The notes below the pieces were generated by a model. That model saw nothing but the letters and a program-made list of their open reading frames with translations, ran no database searches and had not been told where the DNA came from. 12,617 nt of DNA from CANLBN01 sp034111645 (GTDB lineage Bacteria > Pseudomonadota > Gammaproteobacteria > Pseudomonadales > Cellvibrionaceae): assembly GCA_034111645.1 (NCBI GenBank), contig JAWUWW010000090.1:1-12617 (forward strand), written 5' to 3'. The position numbers and the translations under genes are program-made. Numbering within the stretch: position 1 is the first letter of the stretch; each line of letters opens with the position of its first letter. Below, piece by piece: positions 7,303 through 12,617 of this stretch.

Positions 7303-8208
7303 TTAGACCGTTTTGGGTGAGTTAATGAGCGGTTGTAAGTGCTTCCAGGTTTCTTCTTTAAGGCTGGGCACTGCTAATAGCTGATGTAAGCTATGGCTAT
7401 ACACCAACTGAATAGGTTGTTCAGACAATTCTATTTGGCTACATTCACCCAAACTCATTTCAGGGTTAAGCAACTGTATTGCTGCAGGCCCCATTACCAA
7501 TAGTTTGCTACATGAATTATCTTTTAACAATTTAACGATGCTATATTTAAGTCCACTTTGTGCTCCCATTAGTGAATGGTCACCATGGGGGCCAGGCACC
7601 AGCGGCCAGTTAAATTCCATGGAGGCAGAAGGCATCACCTGCAGTGTAGTTTCCGTTAATGCAGGCCTTAAGGTATTGACTATGGCTGTCTGTAACCGCT
7701 GTATAGGGCTACTCATAGCTGCGCCTTCTTGCACTGGTATATCGTTTACTACCAATACCCCATTACTATACCAAGATAGCCCTAAGTGCAGCGGCGCAAG
7801 TCGGTCTGTTTGGGTGCCCCTCATTAGCGGTGAGCGCACATTTTCAGTTACTGACAAGACTGGGTCAACTGTTGGCGCCTGGGAAAGATACTGGCTACTC
7901 ACTGTGGCCGTGAGTGACCCTAAGGCTTCAGCTACCGCTGTGGCTTGAGTTTGGGGATTAATAGCGTGTTGTTTGCTAGGCATCTCACCGTGCAGGGGCA
8001 AAGAGGGCACTATAGGTGGCTCTGGTGTTGGGTAGGAAAGTTCTTCCACTAAAGACGGGGCATTACTCACCTGCACCACTAATGCCTGCCAGTGCACATG
8101 GTTAACCTGGCTACCTACTAGCGGCTTGGTAGGCAGCCAACTGGTAACATTAAGTGCCTGCAGGTATTGCAAACGTTGAACTTCTTCAAGTACAGGAAAC
8201 ATAGGCAT
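7303..8208 (-). CDS. holD: HolD-like DNA polymerase III psi subunit, long form
   Basis: A 301-residue protein in the place of E. coli holD, directly before rimI. Psi links the clamp loader to chi and so to SSB at the replication fork. Residues 13-32 (LQYLQALNVTSWLPTKPLVG) align with the N-terminus of E. coli psi (LQQLGITQWSLRRPGALQG), the part known to bind the clamp loader. E. coli psi is only 137 residues. Here a Pro/Ser/Thr/Gln-rich, probably disordered linker (about 55-135) leads to a C-terminal domain (138-295). That domain has MPSASMEFNWPLVPGP (192-207), KLLVMGPAAIQLL (235-247) and a closing YSHSLHQLLAVPSLKEETWKHLQ (270-292), which recalls the end of family 4 uracil-DNA glycosylases. 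The catalytic GEAPG motif of those enzymes is absent. I recall that Pseudomonas psi is also long and encoded next to rimI. The ribosome binding site is weak (GAG). Homology rests on the N-terminus and synteny. Confidence 0.68.
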   Translation of the reverse strand: MPMFPVLEEVQRLQYLQALNVTSWLPTKPLVGSQVNHVHWQALVVQVSNAPSLVEELSYPTPEPPIVPSLPLHGEMPSKQHAINPQTQATAVAEALGSLTATVSSQYLSQAPTVDPVLSVTENVRSPLMRGTQTDRLAPLHLGLSWYSNGVLVVNDIPVQEGAAMSSPIQRLQTAIVNTLRPALTETTLQVMPSASMEFNWPLVPGPHGDHSLMGAQSGLKYSIVKLLKDNSCSKLLVMGPAAIQLLNPEMSLGECSQIELSEQPIQLVYSHSLHQLLAVPSLKEETWKHLQPLINSPKTV

Positions 8209-8286
8209 AATTTACTCTACTGCTGTATTAAACTTACTGATTAACAATGTGGCCTGAATTTTTATGCGTATATTGGCGTCAAAAAT

Positions 8287-8301
8287 AATGACATTGTCAT
8301 T
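8287..8301. promoter_or_regulatory. Perfect 15-base palindrome, candidate operator
   Basis: AATGACA-T-TGTCATT is a 7-1-7 perfect inverted repeat in the gap between the divergent holD-like and malY-like genes. It sits 78 bases before the holD start and 58 bases before the earliest malY start. A TATATT at 8269-8274 could be a -10 that would place the site just after a + strand transcript start, but no good -35 goes with it. A short stem without a loop makes a terminator unlikely. The binding protein cannot be named. Confidence 0.5.
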
Positions 8302-8443
8302 TTTAGGCATAACAAAAGCTCCACATTAACTCATTTTTAGCATAGATTAAGGTGGAAATATGGTTCAGAATGAAGCACATTTAATACCTGTTAATATAGC
8401 GCCTGACCCTGTCTCTGGCAACACACAAAAGGACACAAACACG

Positions 8444-9592
8444 ATGCAAGGCAACGATACCTACTCATTTGACACAATTGTTGATCGTCACAATACACAC
8501 TCTTCAAAGTGGGACAAATATAAACAGCAGGATATCATTCCCTTGTGGGTTGCCGATACCGATTTTAAAGTGGCACCTGTAATTCAACGTGCCTTAGAAG
8601 ATCGTATGGAGCATGGTGTATTTGGCTATACCTCAACAGATGACCAATACAACCAAGTAGTGGCTGATTATTATCAAAAAAAATATGGCTGCCATGTAGA
8701 TGCCAATTGGGTGGTTTGGGTGCCCGGCATAGTAGCCAGCTTAAGCCTTGCGATACGCAGCCTGTCAAAGCAACACCAACAGGTGCTTACCCCTGATATA
8801 GTCTATCCATATTTCCACACCACTCCTGCCGCAGCAGGAAAGCAAGCTAACCATTTGACCATGACCTATGCTCAAAATAGGGTGCGTATAGACATCGATG
8901 CGTTAGAAAATCGCAATGCTCAAAGCGCTAGAGTGATGTTATTCTGTAACCCACAAAACCCAGGTGGAGCAATATATACGCGTGATGAATTGCGCCGTAT
9001 TGATGATTACTGTGAAGCTAACAACTTAGTGTTGGTGTCTGATGAAATCCATGCGGATATCATTTTAGATAAACATAAAAAACATGTTCCCTATTTAGAT
9101 GTTAGTGCACACGCTCTTAATAATTCCATTGTTTTAGGGGCTGCAAGTAAAGCCTTTAATGTAGCTGGACTTGCCTGCTCGTGGGCGGTCATTGCTAATG
9201 ATGACTTACGCCAAGCATTTAAAGATGAAATGCATGGCATTATTTCTGAGATCAATCCGTTTGGTTATACCGCAACACTTGCCGCCCTCAGCCAAGGCGA
9301 TGATTGGTTGGCTGCTATGAATAGCTACTTATGTGATAATCGTGATTATTTACTAGAAGAACTTAACGCTATTAAAGGGCTGCAGATGCTACCTTTAGAG
9401 TCTACTTTTTTAGCCTGGGTAGACGTCTCTGAACTCAAACTTAAAGACCCTTGCGCTTTTTTTGAAGCAGCAGGTGTGGGCTTATCTCCAGGTAGCAACT
9501 TTAATGACACAAACTTTTTACGGCTTAATTTTGGTTGCGCTAGATCGGTATTAGAAGAAGCAGTAAAGCGTATTAAAGCCGCCTTAATTTAA
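8444..9592 (+). CDS. MalY/PatB-type pyridoxal-phosphate C-S lyase (cystathionine beta-lyase-like)
   Basis: A fold-type I PLP enzyme of the MalY/PatB branch. These cleave cystathionine or cysteine conjugates to pyruvate, ammonia and a thiol, and some also act as aminotransferases or regulators. Numbered from this start (382 residues; E. coli MalY 390): DRHNTHSSKWD at 14-24 matches the family N-terminus, Asn172 lies in NPQNPGG, Asp200 in VSDEIHAD, the PLP lysine is Lys236 in AASKAFNVAG, and Arg360 in FLRLNFGCAR should hold the substrate carboxylate. I chose ATG 8444 because it aligns with the MalY start and AAGGA lies ten bases before it. An upstream ATG at 8360, with AAGGTGG four bases before it, would add 28 residues with no family counterpart. 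It is a single gene, with no transporter or regulator beside it, and overlaps the DUF2489 gene tail to tail by nine bases. The substrate is uncertain. Confidence 0.88.
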   Translation: MQGNDTYSFDTIVDRHNTHSSKWDKYKQQDIIPLWVADTDFKVAPVIQRALEDRMEHGVFGYTSTDDQYNQVVADYYQKKYGCHVDANWVVWVPGIVASLSLAIRSLSKQHQQVLTPDIVYPYFHTTPAAAGKQANHLTMTYAQNRVRIDIDALENRNAQSARVMLFCNPQNPGGAIYTRDELRRIDDYCEANNLVLVSDEIHADIILDKHKKHVPYLDVSAHALNNSIVLGAASKAFNVAGLACSWAVIANDDLRQAFKDEMHGIISEINPFGYTATLAALSQGDDWLAAMNSYLCDNRDYLLEELNAIKGLQMLPLESTFLAWVDVSELKLKDPCAFFEAAGVGLSPGSNFNDTNFLRLNFGCARSVLEEAVKRIKAALI

Positions 9593-10063
9593 GCTTTCGT
9601 AGGCCAGAAATTCATGTTGCTGTAACCCTAGTGCAGCAGCATGAATGTCTTGTGAATGCGTGGATTCAAGAGCAAGTCGGTGTTGCGTAAACTTATGTTT
9701 AGCTTTTTTGTCGAGTTTTTTCCATTGCTCTTTAATTGGCATATGTTCAGTTTCGTTAAATATTAGAGCGATCACCTGATACTCTTCTCGCATTAATAAA
9801 TCGGACTCAACGTGGTCTAATAACTGTTTTAAACGAATGCAACCTTCAATTAGTTCACATTGCTTATCAGCCATTGCCCTAGTAATTACATCGATACTTT
9901 TTACTCGGTGGGTATATTGTTTCTTTAGCATTGCTTGCATATCTTCAATACGTTGTTGGTTAACTTTTGAAGCGTTGCGCTGACGAGTAAAAATCCTAAT
10001 GATTACCACAACCATGGCGATGCAAAACATTACGAGTAGTAGTATTAACGTATTTGTGGACAT
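9584..10063 (-). CDS. DUF2489 family membrane-anchored coiled-coil protein
   Basis: A 159-residue protein with one N-terminal membrane helix (about residues 5-25, rich in Leu, Val and Ile), a basic stretch at 23-34, and then a helical, charged soluble part. The segment from AMADKQCELIEGCIRLKQLLDHV (63-85), with the later KEQWKKLD (111-118), is what I recognise as DUF2489, a gammaproteobacterial family of unknown function. The assignment is from memory of the family pattern. The basic flank after the helix suggests the soluble part faces the cytoplasm. It lies downstream of the rRNA operon on the same strand but behind its terminator, and has its own extended -10 candidate at 10093-10101. It overlaps the malY-like gene by nine bases at the 3' ends. 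No catalytic residues are evident. Confidence 0.72.
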   Translation of the reverse strand: MSTNTLILLLVMFCIAMVVVIIRIFTRQRNASKVNQQRIEDMQAMLKKQYTHRVKSIDVITRAMADKQCELIEGCIRLKQLLDHVESDLLMREEYQVIALIFNETEHMPIKEQWKKLDKKAKHKFTQHRLALESTHSQDIHAAALGLQQHEFLAYESLN

Positions 10064-10092
10064 GCTCTTATAGTCTCAGTTAATGAGTGTTT

Positions 10093-10101
10093 ATTGTAAC
10101 A
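10093..10101 (-). promoter_or_regulatory. Candidate extended -10 promoter for the DUF2489 gene
   Basis: Read on the - strand, TG (10100-10101), one base, then TACAAT (10093-10098) fits an extended -10 with one mismatch. No good -35 is placed 17 bases upstream. The transcript would start near 10086, about 23 bases before the ATG at 10063. It lies between the rRNA terminator and the gene, as needed for independent expression. Confidence 0.45.
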
Positions 10102-10172
10102 TGCTGGGTGAGGGCATAGCTGCGCTGTCGGCACTGATTTAGGCGTAACTCATTGCCTTTTCTACGCGCAAT

Positions 10173-10209
10173 AAAAAACCCCTAGTCTGATTAAGGCTAG
10201 GGGTTTTTT
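10173..10209 (-). terminator. Rho-independent terminator of the rRNA operon
   Basis: A stem of CCCCTAG (10179-10185) with CTAGGGG (10197-10203), extended by two further pairs including one G-U, closes a seven-base loop. It is flanked by six A (10173-10178) and six T (10204-10209), so it would act in both directions. On the - strand it begins 15 bases after the 5S gene. Confidence 0.93.
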
Positions 10210-10224
10210 AGTACTGAATGAGGT

Positions 10225-10342
10225 GCTTGGCGAGGACCTACTCTCACATGGGGAAACCCCACACTACCATCGGCGCTAAAACGTTTCACTTCTGAGTTCG
10301 GAATGGGGTCAGGTGGTTCCATCTCGCTATGGTCGCCAAGCA
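10225..10342 (-). rRNA. rrf: 5S ribosomal RNA
   Basis: A complete 5S gene of about 118 bases. The two ends pair perfectly as helix I (GCTTGGCGA with TCGCCAAGC). The internal segments CCACCTGACCCCAT, CCGAACTCAGAAGTGAAACG, GCCGATGGTAGTGTGGGG and CATGTGAGAGTAGG are standard gammaproteobacterial 5S sequence. It lies downstream of 23S and upstream of the operon terminator on the - strand. The end points are accurate to one or two bases. Confidence 0.97.
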
Positions 10343-10532
10343 ATAAAAAGGTGAATGAAGATCGTTAAATCGCCATCCTTGAATTTGTGATATGTCTTCG
10401 TTTAGGTATTACACAACTTGCGCTTACCGAGGGCTTACCCATCGTACTTCTATCGTAAACTTAATTGTTTGTACTTCATACTCACACACTCTCATGCGTT
10501 CATATTAGCTTGTACAACGCTTTTGGCGTTAT
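10343..10532 (-). other. 23S-5S internal transcribed spacer, no tRNA
   Basis: This 190-base AT-rich stretch separates 23S from 5S. I see no tRNA acceptor or anticodon-arm pattern and no open frame. A small hairpin, AACGC (10516-10520) with GCGTT (10526-10530) and a five-base loop, lies two bases beyond the 23S 3' end and may be part of the processing stem. Confidence 0.75.

Positions 10533-12617
<2,085 letters not shown>

Noticed and set aside
9570..9592. TTAAAGCCGCCTTAA near the malY/DUF2489 tail overlap as a terminator
   Set aside because: The stem is short, has a mismatch and a three-base loop, and lacks a proper T run.
10343..10532. Possible tRNA in the 23S-5S spacer
   Set aside because: No cloverleaf arms, TTCGA-type loop or acceptor pairing could be found.

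Overview
This window looks like ordinary chromosome from a mid-GC (roughly mid-40s %, estimated by eye) gammaproteobacterium, probably a marine, Pseudomonas/Oceanospirillales-like lineage. The evidence is a FabY-type ketosynthase, which I know best from Pseudomonas, the holD-rimI...prfC-yjjV neighbourhood known from E. coli, the small gammaproteobacterial families DUF3301 and DUF2489, and gammaproteobacterial 23S and 5S rRNA. Genus-level placement is a guess. I found no CRISPR array, insertion sequence, integrase, phage gene or defence locus.

Layout, left to right. (1) Positions 1-690, + strand: the last codons of an unknown upstream gene, then yciH (SUI1/eIF1-like) and a DUF3301 membrane protein that overlaps it, forming a compact operon. 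(2) 777-2684, + strand: fabY, a long beta-ketoacyl-ACP synthase that starts fatty acid synthesis, with its own extended -10 promoter candidate and a TTG start. (3) 2726-5119, - strand: prfC (release factor 3) followed by the TatD-family nuclease gene yjjV, read from a promoter in the 5120-5327 gap. (4) 5328-6854, + strand: a SulP anion transporter with a near-consensus sigma70 promoter. It interrupts the otherwise conserved block, and its terminator lies inside the opposing rimI gene. (5) 6835-8208, - strand: a holD-like gene (replication clamp-loader psi subunit, unusually long) followed by rimI (S18 acetyltransferase). (6) 8444-9592, + strand: a MalY/PatB-type C-S lyase, behind a gap holding a perfect 15-base palindrome. 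(7) 9584-10063, - strand: a DUF2489 membrane protein. (8) 10173-12617, - strand: the 3' part of an rRNA operon, with a terminator, 5S, a spacer without tRNA, and about 2.1 kb of 23S running off the right edge.

The genes are mostly housekeeping: translation (yciH, prfC, rimI, rRNA), replication (holD-like), lipid synthesis (fabY), sulfur amino acid metabolism (malY-like) and transport (sulP). The features most worth a second look are the long psi-like protein, whose C-terminal half resembles the uracil-DNA glycosylase fold without its catalytic motif, the sulP terminator embedded in rimI, the sulP insertion into a conserved synteny block, and the palindromic candidate operators at 5280-5292 and 8287-8301. 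I see no convincing new multi-gene system.
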